Below, piece after piece: positions 8,339 through 16,095 of a stretch of 64,000 nucleotides of DNA. Under the pieces are notes generated by a model. The model made no database searches, was not told the origin of the DNA, and saw nothing but the letters and a program-made list of their open reading frames with translations. Numbering within the stretch: position 1 is the first letter of the stretch; every line of letters begins with the position of its first letter. Made by a program: the position numbers and the translations under genes. Source of the DNA: Corynebacterium lujinxingii (GTDB taxonomy: Bacteria > Actinomycetota > Actinomycetes > Mycobacteriales > Mycobacteriaceae); assembly GCF_014490555.1 (NCBI RefSeq), contig NZ_CP061032.1, positions 2,046,001-2,110,000 of the forward strand, in the 5' to 3' direction.

Positions 8339-8810
8339 GCGGTTCAGTATGCACCATCGCGCGGGCGAGCACCGTGTCCAGCGAGGCGGCGAAGGCGGGG
8401 TGCAGCGCGAAGGACGGCAGTGAATCCAGGGGGACCCAGCGCAGTTCTTCGGATTCTTCGTTGGCGGTGACGGCCAGGGGTTCGTCGCAAAGCGCGATGA
8501 CCGTGGTGTAGGTCCAACTCGGGAACTCGGTGGAGACGAACGTGTCGACGACCGTGACCGAAGCGGGGTCGATGGCGCACTCCTCCACTGACTCGCGAAG
8601 CGCCGTCGTAGCAGGAGTTTCGTGCGAATCGATCGCGCCGCCGGGGATGCCCCACGTGCCGCCCTGGGCGGTCCAGGTGGCGCGGTGCTGCAGGAGCACG
8701 CGGGCGGAAGTGCCGGACCCGGCGATGAGAAAGAGGCCGGCGGCCCCGTGAACGCCCCAGAGTTTCGTGCCGTTGGGTGCTGTGACCCAGCCGTTTCCGT
8801 CGCCAAGCAT
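8331..8810 (-). CDS. Nudix hydrolase (MutT3-like)
   Basis: 159 residues from ATG 8810. The Nudix box is complete: Gly58-x5-Glu64-x7-Arg72-Glu73-x2-Glu76-Glu77 within GGAIDSHETPATTALRESVEE. The family hydrolyses nucleoside diphosphates linked to another group. M. tuberculosis mutT3 (Rv0413) also lies next to the glnX-glnH-pknG cluster, which supports orthology but not a substrate. Divergent from glnX with 36 bases between starts. A longer in-frame reading back to 8963 crosses glnX and was rejected. Confidence 0.88.
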   Translation of the reverse strand: MLGDGNGWVTAPNGTKLWGVHGAAGLFLIAGSGTSARVLLQHRATWTAQGGTWGIPGGAIDSHETPATTALRESVEECAIDPASVTVVDTFVSTEFPSWTYTTVIALCDEPLAVTANEESEELRWVPLDSLPSFALHPAFAASLDTVLARAMVHTEPHD

Positions 8811-8846
8811 GCCCCTACTGTAGGTCGTAGCGGTTATTATTGCGGA

Positions 8847-10238
8847 ATGGTGCGGGCGCTGGAGACGACGAGCGAGGATGCCTGGCTCGACGAGCTCGAG
8901 CCGCGACAGCATCGCGCCCGTTTGTCCGACAGGCTGCAGGGCAGGCTCGCGCGCCCGGTGCACATGGGCCGGCGCGGCAAGGCGTTTTTGGAGACCACCC
9001 CCGGAAAACTCATCGCGATGATGGTGGTTCTAACAATGTCGCTGCTCGCGGCGGGCATGTCGATGAGCCAGTCGATGTCCATGCGCAACCAGTCGCTGGA
9101 CACGGTGCTCAACGCCACGGAGCCGATGAGCGCGGCGGCGCACCTGCTGTCCACATCGCTGCTGCGCGCGGACACCATCGCCGCCGGGTCGTTCGTGCAG
9201 GCGGGGCCGCTGTCGGAGGAGGACATGCGCACCTACACTGCGGCGATCGACCAGGCGGCCAGCTCCGCCTCCGAGATTTACAAGGGCGCGGTGGAGGCGG
9301 ATTCGGCCACGAGCGACCGCATTGAGGAGCTGGTGGTCAACATCCAGCGCGACCTGCCGGTGTACTCGGCACTCAACGCGCGCGCCCAGGTGAATCAGCG
9401 CATGGGCAACCCGGTAGGCGTGGCGTACATGTCGCAGGCCAGCGGCATTATGCGCACCCGCATGTTGGACGCGGCGCAGGAGGTCAACGATCTGACCCGC
9501 CAGGACGTCGCCGACGAGATGCGCCGCCTGTCGCAGCCGCAGTGGTTCACGCTGTCGGGGCTGCTGGCGGCGCTGGCGTTTTTGGGCCTGGCGCAGTGGT
9601 GGTTGTGGTTGACGTTCCGCCGCCGCCTCAACCGGGGGTTCCTCGCCGCCACGCTGGCGGTGGTTGTGGCGGTCACGTGGGCGGGGGTGTCCAACTTCCA
9701 GTCGTGGCGCTCCGGCTCGGTGGATTACGAGCGTGCGGCGCAGCCGTGGGAGGAGCTCACCGCGGCGCGTATCGACGCCTTGGAGACCCGCACCGACGAA
9801 ACCTTCGCCCTGCTACGCCGCGAGACGGTGTCGCACTCCATCCGCGACTTCGAGGACACGTACGCCTCCGTCGCCGGGGCGGCCGGCACCGCGCAGGGCT
9901 ACGGCATGAGCCAACCGCTTATCGACGACACCCGCACCCACTTAAACGCCTGGTCAAACGAACACGCCGAACTTGTCTCCGCGCTGAACACCGGCAGCTA
10001 CGACCAGGCGGCGGCGTTGCTGGGCTCGCGTGGGGCGTCAGGCGGCGAGGCGTCCTTCCGCGGGCTGGATGCGAAGTTGGCGGAGTTGATTGCGTCGTCG
10101 CGCGAGTCGACCCGGCTCTACATTGCGGAGTCGTTGGATGCGACCCGGCGCGTCTCGGCGGCGGTGGCGTTGCTGTCGCTGTTGGCCGTGGTGGCGATTT
10201 GGTGGGGTATCCGCCGCAGGTTGGGTGAGTATCTGTGA
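8847..10238 (+). CDS. glnX: GlnX membrane protein of the PknG signalling cluster
   Basis: 463 residues with four membrane helices, at about 53-72, 233-255, 262-282 and 437-456. Two periplasmic helical domains lie between helices 1-2 and 3-4, the shape of a four-helix sensor. In C. glutamicum GlnX works with the lipoprotein GlnH to pass an amino-acid signal across the membrane to PknG. The ATG at 8847 follows TATTAT by a few bases, so the message is probably leaderless; in-frame extension upstream overlaps the nudix gene and was rejected. It overlaps glnH by GTGA. Confidence 0.92.
   Translation: MVRALETTSEDAWLDELEPRQHRARLSDRLQGRLARPVHMGRRGKAFLETTPGKLIAMMVVLTMSLLAAGMSMSQSMSMRNQSLDTVLNATEPMSAAAHLLSTSLLRADTIAAGSFVQAGPLSEEDMRTYTAAIDQAASSASEIYKGAVEADSATSDRIEELVVNIQRDLPVYSALNARAQVNQRMGNPVGVAYMSQASGIMRTRMLDAAQEVNDLTRQDVADEMRRLSQPQWFTLSGLLAALAFLGLAQWWLWLTFRRRLNRGFLAATLAVVVAVTWAGVSNFQSWRSGSVDYERAAQPWEELTAARIDALETRTDETFALLRRETVSHSIRDFEDTYASVAGAAGTAQGYGMSQPLIDDTRTHLNAWSNEHAELVSALNTGSYDQAAALLGSRGASGGEASFRGLDAKLAELIASSRESTRLYIAESLDATRRVSAAVALLSLLAVVAIWWGIRRRLGEYL
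9917..9929 (+). repeat. Dispersed 13-mer GCTTATCGACGAC, copy 3
   Basis: Exact copy inside glnX, read Pro-Leu-Ile-Asp-Asp, in the second extracytoplasmic domain. Confidence 0.85.
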
Positions 10239-11239
10239 AACGACTTTTAGCTGCGGTAATGGCGCTCACGCTCACCTCCTGCGCCGCCCCGGATGATGCG
10301 GAGACGCGGGTGTCGGCGACGATTGCCACCCCCTGGCCGACCCGCGAGATGGTGCCGTTGCCGCCCGGCGCGCAGTTGGACCCGGCGGCCGGCCCGCCGG
10401 AGGACCCGTTCACCCCGCGGGAGCTGGATTGGGCAGGCTCGATCAACCCCCGCGGGGAGAGTGCCGAAGAGTCGACGCCGAACCTGGATCGGATCCGCCA
10501 GCGTGGCCGGTTGATTGTGGGCATTGACCAGTCGTTGTACCTGTTGTCGTTCCGCGACACCGCGAGCGGCCAGTTGCAGGGCTTGGAGGTGGATTTGGCG
10601 CATGCGATCGCCAACGACATCTTCGGTGGGGAGGACGACGCCCAGGTGGATTTCCGCTTTGTCGATTCGGCGACGCGTACCGAGGCGCTGAATTCCGGGG
10701 AGGTGGACGTAATCATCCGCACGATGTCGATCACGCCGGAGCGCGCCGAGAAGATCGAGTTTTCCACTCCGTACCTGACGTCGCGGGTGCGGGTGATGGT
10801 GCCGAATGACCGGGGCATCGATTCGATCGCCTCGTTGAAGGACCACACGGTGTGCATCGTCGACGGCACGAACCTGCTGCGAATCGCCCAGACCTACGCG
10901 GCGGAGTCCGATATTTTGCGCACCCGCTCCTGGTCGGATTGCCTGTTGGCCACGCAGCAGTTCCGGGCGGACGCGATTGTTGCCGACGACGCCATCCTCG
11001 CCGGTCTCGCCGCCCAGGACCCGTACGCGCGGATCTTGTCGGGTTCGTTCGCCACCCAGTACTACGGTGTGGGCATCCAGAAGGGCCACGACGACCTGGT
11101 CCGCCAGGTCAACAGCACGCTCGAGCGGATGCGAAACGACGGGAGCTGGAGCGCGCTTTACGACGAATGGCTCGGCGGGTCCATCGCAGAATCGTCTCCG
11201 CCGCCGCTGCGGTACCGGAAGGAGGAATCCGATGGCTGA
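10235..11239 (+). CDS. glnH: GlnH amino-acid-binding lipoprotein
   Basis: 334 residues. Lipoprotein signal peptide MKRLLAAVMALTLTSC with the lipid-attached Cys16, then a Pro-rich linker to about residue 75 and a bacterial extracellular solute-binding family 3 domain (GRLIVGIDQSLYLLSFRD ... VRVMVPND). In C. glutamicum and M. tuberculosis, GlnH binds Asp/Glu/Gln and signals through GlnX to PknG; no transport permease is nearby, which fits sensing. It starts at a GTG overlapping the glnX stop and overlaps pknG by 8 bases. Confidence 0.93.
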   Translation: MKRLLAAVMALTLTSCAAPDDAETRVSATIATPWPTREMVPLPPGAQLDPAAGPPEDPFTPRELDWAGSINPRGESAEESTPNLDRIRQRGRLIVGIDQSLYLLSFRDTASGQLQGLEVDLAHAIANDIFGGEDDAQVDFRFVDSATRTEALNSGEVDVIIRTMSITPERAEKIEFSTPYLTSRVRVMVPNDRGIDSIASLKDHTVCIVDGTNLLRIAQTYAAESDILRTRSWSDCLLATQQFRADAIVADDAILAGLAAQDPYARILSGSFATQYYGVGIQKGHDDLVRQVNSTLERMRNDGSWSALYDEWLGGSIAESSPPPLRYRKEESDG

Positions 11240-13613
11240 CGATAAGGACCAGCCCACCGAGGCGGTCGCCTTCGATCCGTTCGCGGACGATGATGACGAC
11301 GCCCCTGGCACCGAAGCGGTCGCCTTCGACCCGTTTGCCGACGATGACGACAACGAGGACTCCGACGCCGCGTACGCCGGCCTCGGCGAAATGGCCGGGC
11401 TGCTCAAAGACCTGGACAAGTTGCGGAAAGGGTCGGGGCGGGAAGATACGTCGCAACGCTCCCGCCAACTCGCGCTGGATACCTTCCGCGAGCGCCGCGG
11501 CACCAGGCGCGCGAGCCGCATCATCGCCGACGGCATGGTGGAGCTGCCATGGGTGGAGCCGACAGAGCCGAAGGATGCGCTGATCGACCCAGAGCCGGCG
11601 GTGGTGAACAAGGGCATTGCGCCGCCAGTGCTGCACCCGGGCGACATCGTGGCCAGCCAGTACGAGATCACCGGCGTGATCGCGCACGGCGGCATGGGCT
11701 GGATCTACCTCGCCCAGGACCACCACGTGGCCGGGCGCATGGTGGTGCTCAAGGGCCTGCACTCCACCGACAACCCGGACGAGGCGGCGGCTGCTGCGGC
11801 GGAGCGCGAGTTCCTCGCCGACATCACCCACCCGGGGATCGTGAAGATTTTCAACTTCATCGACGACCCGCGCGTGCCCGGCGGCTTCACCGTCATGGAG
11901 TACGTCGGTGGGCCGTCGCTTCGGGCGAGGCGGAATTCGTCGTCAAGCAATGTGCTCGAGCCGGACGTGGCCATCGCGTACATCCTCGAGGTGCTGCCCG
12001 CGCTGGACTACCTGCACTCGCGCGGGGTGGTGTACAACGACCTGAAGCCGGACAACGTGATTGTCACCGAGGACCAGGTCAAACTCATCGACATGGGTGC
12101 GGTCTCCGGCATCGGCGCCTACGGGTTCATCTACGGCACGAAGGGGTTCCAGGCGCCCGAGGTGGCCACAGAAGGCCCGTCGATCGCCTCCGACGTGTAC
12201 ACGGTGGGGCGCACGCTGGGCTCGCTGGTGGTGGACTTGCCTGACGACGACATCCCCACCCCCACCGACGAGCCCCTCTTCCGCCAGTACACCTCCCTGT
12301 ACCGCCTGATCAAGCGTTGCTGCGACCCGGATCCCGCCCGCCGCTTCAACTCGATGGGCGAGCTGGAAAGCCAGCTGCTCGGCGTGCTGCGCGAAATCGT
12401 CGCCGTGCGCGACGGCCGCACATTCCCAGCGCAGCACTCGCTGTTCTCCCCGCAGCGCACCACCTTCGGCACCAAGCACCTTGTGTTCCGCACCGACCAG
12501 CTCATTGACGGCATCGCCCGCTCCGTCGGCATTACCCCACAGGAAGTCGTCGCCGCACTCCCCTCGCCGCTGGTCAACCACGACGACGTCGGCGCCGCCA
12601 TGCTGCAGGGCTCCTCCTACGCCGAGCCGCGCGAGACGCTGGAAACGCTGCGCCAGGCGATGACCACCCCGCAGTACGAGCACTCCGTGGAAATCCCGTT
12701 CGGCGTCGTGCGAACCATGATCGACCTCGGCCTGACCAGCCAGGCCCGCTCCTGGCTGCTCACGCTTCGCGAGCGCTTCGGCGGCACGTGGCGCTTCGCA
12801 TGGTACTCAGGTGTCGTGGAAACGCTGCTCGGCGATTTCCGCACCGCCACCGCATCCTTTTCCGAGGTGCTCAACCACCTGCCCGGCGAGGCTGCCCCCA
12901 AACTCGCACTCGCCGCCGTGAGTGAATTGACGCTGCAGGAGCAGGGCCTGCAGGAGCAATCGCTTCTCGACGACACCCTCGCCCGGTCCTTCACCACCCT
13001 CGACCAACGCCTCTTCGACATCCCCACCGCCTGCCTGCAGGACATGATCGACACAGGCCAGATGGATGCCGAATGGACCATGCGCTCGCTCGAGCCGCAG
13101 GCGTTGCGCTTCCACGCCATCCGCCTCTACGCCCTGGTGTGGCTGACCAACCCCACCACTGTGTCGTCGGCCTTCGGCCTGGCGCGCATGCTGATGCGGG
13201 AAGGTCAAGTCTCGCTCGCCCTCGGTGCCCTAGACAAGGTGCCGAACGCCTCGCGGCACTCCCGCATGGCGCAGCTGACTGCCGTGCTCTGCCTGGTCAA
13301 TCCGTCCGCAGGGTCCTTCGACCCCACCGAGGAGCAGATTCGCGAGGCCGCCCACCGCCTGGACCAGATCCCCTCCACCGAGCCGCGGTTCCTGCAGATC
13401 AAGACGGTGGTCCTCGACGCCGGGCTGAACTTCTTGCTGGCCCACCGTGCATCTTCCAGCGCGGCACTGTTCGAATACCCCTTCACCATCCGCGGGCTGC
13501 GCCGGGGGCTGGCGCTCACGCTTCGCGCCCAGGCCCGCGTCGCTCCGTACGCGCAGCACCGCTACGCGCTGGTAGACATGGCCAACAAGGTGCGGCCCGC
13601 GACCTGGTTCTAG
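11232..13613 (+). CDS. pknG: Serine/threonine protein kinase PknG
   Basis: 793 residues. The kinase domain spans about 143-400, with Gly-rich loop AHGGMGWIY, Lys174, catalytic loop YNDLKPDN (Asp270) and DMG at 287-289. YND and DMG replace HRD and DFG, as in known PknG. The C-terminal half is helical (TPR-type). PknG phosphorylates the 2-oxoglutarate dehydrogenase inhibitor OdhI. The N-terminus contains two copies of TEAVAFDPFADDDD, centred on Thr9 and Thr27, probable autophosphorylation/FHA-docking sites. Residues 1-140 contain no cysteine, so the iron-binding rubredoxin module of mycobacterial PknG is missing. ATG 11232 has AGGAGG nearby and overlaps the glnH stop. Confidence 0.96.
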   Translation: MADDKDQPTEAVAFDPFADDDDDAPGTEAVAFDPFADDDDNEDSDAAYAGLGEMAGLLKDLDKLRKGSGREDTSQRSRQLALDTFRERRGTRRASRIIADGMVELPWVEPTEPKDALIDPEPAVVNKGIAPPVLHPGDIVASQYEITGVIAHGGMGWIYLAQDHHVAGRMVVLKGLHSTDNPDEAAAAAAEREFLADITHPGIVKIFNFIDDPRVPGGFTVMEYVGGPSLRARRNSSSSNVLEPDVAIAYILEVLPALDYLHSRGVVYNDLKPDNVIVTEDQVKLIDMGAVSGIGAYGFIYGTKGFQAPEVATEGPSIASDVYTVGRTLGSLVVDLPDDDIPTPTDEPLFRQYTSLYRLIKRCCDPDPARRFNSMGELESQLLGVLREIVAVRDGRTFPAQHSLFSPQRTTFGTKHLVFRTDQLIDGIARSVGITPQEVVAALPSPLVNHDDVGAAMLQGSSYAEPRETLETLRQAMTTPQYEHSVEIPFGVVRTMIDLGLTSQARSWLLTLRERFGGTWRFAWYSGVVETLLGDFRTATASFSEVLNHLPGEAAPKLALAAVSELTLQEQGLQEQSLLDDTLARSFTTLDQRLFDIPTACLQDMIDTGQMDAEWTMRSLEPQALRFHAIRLYALVWLTNPTTVSSAFGLARMLMREGQVSLALGALDKVPNASRHSRMAQLTAVLCLVNPSAGSFDPTEEQIREAAHRLDQIPSTEPRFLQIKTVVLDAGLNFLLAHRASSSAALFEYPFTIRGLRRGLALTLRAQARVAPYAQHRYALVDMANKVRPATWF

Positions 13614-13627
13614 GGGCGAAATGCCAA

Positions 13628-13692
13628 ATGGCGCATTCTGCATGGCACATTTCGTCGATTAGGCGTGAAATGTACCGTGCAGAATGCGCCAT
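13628..13692. repeat. Palindromic repeat family A, copy 3
   Basis: Arms 13628-13653 and 13667-13692, 26 bases with two mismatches, 13-base loop. It sits 14 bases after pknG and before the convergent metalloprotease gene. Confidence 0.88.
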
Positions 13693-13713
13693 CTAGGCGA
13701 CTAGCGCGAGTGG

Positions 13714-16086
13714 TTAGCCCATCGTTGCCGCTGCAGCGCCGCCAAGGCCCACCAGCGCGAGGATCGCGATGATGATGCCGACGATCGCGCCGACGTTGCC
13801 ACCGCCGCCAGCTTTAGCTCCGGTCTGGTTACCGGTGGTGTCACCTCGCTGGGCGGCCGGCTTGTTCGCGCTCGGCTCCGGCGTCGGCTTGAACTCGGTG
13901 ACCGCAGTGTTACGGCCCCCCGGCTGCGACGGCTGCTGGGTCGCGGTCGGGATCGGCGCCGCCTTGGACAGGGTCGGGGCCGCCGGGTCCTTCTTGGCCA
14001 CAGTGTCCTTTGCGTCGGCAAGCAACGGCGATTTCTTCGCCTCGAGCTCCTTGACCAGCTTGTCCATGTCCTGGGTGGTGTAGTTCAGCACGGAGAAGTC
14101 GATCGTCTGGTCCTCGACCAGCTTGCCTTCCTCGTTGTACACGCGGAACTGCACCGGCATGGTGGAGCCGGTGTAGCCGGCGGTGTTAGCGATCGGCACC
14201 TCGACCGGGAGCTTCGAGTACTCGGTGATCGCACCCTCGACCGGGTATTCCTTGCGGAACTTGCCGCCCGGGTAGTTCACCTGGAGCGTGAACTTGTGCA
14301 GGTCGATGCCCACGTTGGCCAGCTCGATGTTGACCTTCGAATCCGAACGGTTGGCGATGATGACGTTCTTCTTTTCGTTCATCACACGCAAGCCGGCCTT
14401 GCCGTTGTTCTGCTCAGCGGCCATGACCTCGAGGTCGCGCACGGTCGGGTTCTTCTTACCCAGGGTCTCGAGCGACTGCTCGTCCACACCAGTGCTGCCG
14501 TCGGCCTTCTTGATCTCGCCGTTGACCAGATCCAGGTTCTGCCAGTCGGCCTTGATGTCATAGGCGCCCGTGTAGCAGTTGCTGGTGCCGTTCAGGCAAG
14601 CCTGCGGGGTGGCCACGTTGTCGGAGGAAGATGAGTCCTTGTCCGAGTAGTCGAAGTGGCTGAACTGGTACAGGTAGTTCATCACCGAGACGTACTTCGG
14701 CACATAGGCGCTGTTCGGCTTTTCCACACTGGACGCGCCGGAGTGCGTCAGGCCGAGGTTGTGGCCGAACTCGTGCAGGATGGTGTTGCGCACCTGGTTC
14801 TGCGAGGTCATCAGGTAGTTCTTGGCCACGTAGAAGGCGCCGTCGGAGACCAGTGCGTTACCGGAGGACAGGTTGCCGCGATCCTGCATGTCGCCGATCA
14901 CGCCGACGCGGAACACGCTCTGGCGCGGGCCGAGCAGATTCCTGCGGTCGCTCAACAGGCGGATACCGGGGACTTCGCCGTCGAAGTAGTACGGCGCGTA
15001 GTCCACGGTCTGGCCACCATGGCGCTCGATGCCGGGGATGTTGCTGTAGTAGGCGCCGGCGTCGATGTGCAGGTTGTAGCCCTTCTTGTCAAAGAGGTCC
15101 ACAAGGTCGTTCAGCGTCTCACGCGACGGGCGGTACACGTTCGTGTTCGCGCGGGAGCACTCGAGGAAGCGCTCGAAGTCGGCTTCGGTCGGCGCGAAGT
15201 CGCGCTTTTCGGAGCAGCCGTTGGTCTCCCACTCGGACTTCATCCAGTTGAGCTGGAGGAACAGGTCTGGACGACCCGGGTCCGCACCCCAGCGGTGTAG
15301 CGGCAGCGCTGTGCCGTCGGCGGCGGTGTAGCCGTTGAGCTCCCACTCGTCCGGGAAGCCGTCGCCGTCGGAATCCTGCAGCGCCTCGGAGGCGTTGCCG
15401 CTCACGGTCGCGGTGGCTTTCAGTTCACCGCCTGCCTGGACGGACTGGCTCCACTTCGCGGCCTGGAAGCGGCCGTCGTTGTTCGCCCCGTTCACCGCGC
15501 TGGCCTGGCTGTCGCCGGTGCCGATGGCGTCGGCTCCGCCATAGCGCGTTTGCAGGTTGTAGCGGCCGCCGACGGACAGATCGTAGCCGGTGTCCTCCTG
15601 CTTGGCGGTGATGTCGTAGTCGTACGCCATCAGGCCGGTGGTCAGGTTCAGCCCGAGGCTCTGGGTGGAACCGGAGACGTTGCGCAGCTTCACCTCGACG
15701 TCGACCTGGTCCGGGGTCACGGTGAAGGTGCGGATGACCTCCACGCCGTTGGCGGTGTGGGTCATGGTGATGGTGTCGGTATCGCCCTCGGAGGAGGACT
15801 GTACGGCGGTCGCGTCGCCCGCGAACGGCAGCTTGGAGCCGCCTGCGAAGGCGTCGAGGTAGAACGCGGTGGACATGGTGCCGTACGACGGGTTGTTGTA
15901 CGTCAGCCACGACACGCGGCCCTTGTTCACCTCGACGCGCTGGAACCCCTCGACAGCGTTGGTGACAGCGTCGACGGAGAAGCTGCGCTTCTGCTCGATG
16001 ACCGCACCGGCCTGCGTCGGCACAACGAGACCAGCGCCGAGGCTCGCGACGACCGCGGCCGCAGCAACTTTGTTATGTACTCGCAT
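13714..16086 (-). CDS. Secreted metzincin-type metalloprotease, module 1
   Basis: 790 residues. Signal peptide to about residue 28 (AAAAVVASLGAGLVVPTQAGA), a beta-rich N-terminal domain, an Asp-rich calcium loop of thrombospondin-3 type (DSDGDGFPDEWELNG, about 237-251), then the zinc site HEFGHNLGLTH with His438, Glu439, His442 and His448 and a Met-turn SVMNY (Met469). A Pro/Ala/Gly-rich stalk leads to a C-terminal membrane helix (GAIVGIIIAILALVGLGG). It should be an ectoenzyme tethered to the membrane. It starts 10 bases after the large surface protein upstream, with AAGGA before the ATG, so the pair form one operon. Substrate unknown; the partner protein is the obvious candidate. Confidence 0.82.
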   Translation of the reverse strand: MRVHNKVAAAAVVASLGAGLVVPTQAGAVIEQKRSFSVDAVTNAVEGFQRVEVNKGRVSWLTYNNPSYGTMSTAFYLDAFAGGSKLPFAGDATAVQSSSEGDTDTITMTHTANGVEVIRTFTVTPDQVDVEVKLRNVSGSTQSLGLNLTTGLMAYDYDITAKQEDTGYDLSVGGRYNLQTRYGGADAIGTGDSQASAVNGANNDGRFQAAKWSQSVQAGGELKATATVSGNASEALQDSDGDGFPDEWELNGYTAADGTALPLHRWGADPGRPDLFLQLNWMKSEWETNGCSEKRDFAPTEADFERFLECSRANTNVYRPSRETLNDLVDLFDKKGYNLHIDAGAYYSNIPGIERHGGQTVDYAPYYFDGEVPGIRLLSDRRNLLGPRQSVFRVGVIGDMQDRGNLSSGNALVSDGAFYVAKNYLMTSQNQVRNTILHEFGHNLGLTHSGASSVEKPNSAYVPKYVSVMNYLYQFSHFDYSDKDSSSSDNVATPQACLNGTSNCYTGAYDIKADWQNLDLVNGEIKKADGSTGVDEQSLETLGKKNPTVRDLEVMAAEQNNGKAGLRVMNEKKNVIIANRSDSKVNIELANVGIDLHKFTLQVNYPGGKFRKEYPVEGAITEYSKLPVEVPIANTAGYTGSTMPVQFRVYNEEGKLVEDQTIDFSVLNYTTQDMDKLVKELEAKKSPLLADAKDTVAKKDPAAPTLSKAAPIPTATQQPSQPGGRNTAVTEFKPTPEPSANKPAAQRGDTTGNQTGAKAGGGGNVGAIVGIIIAILALVGLGGAAAATMG

Positions 16087-16095
16087 GTTGTGTCC

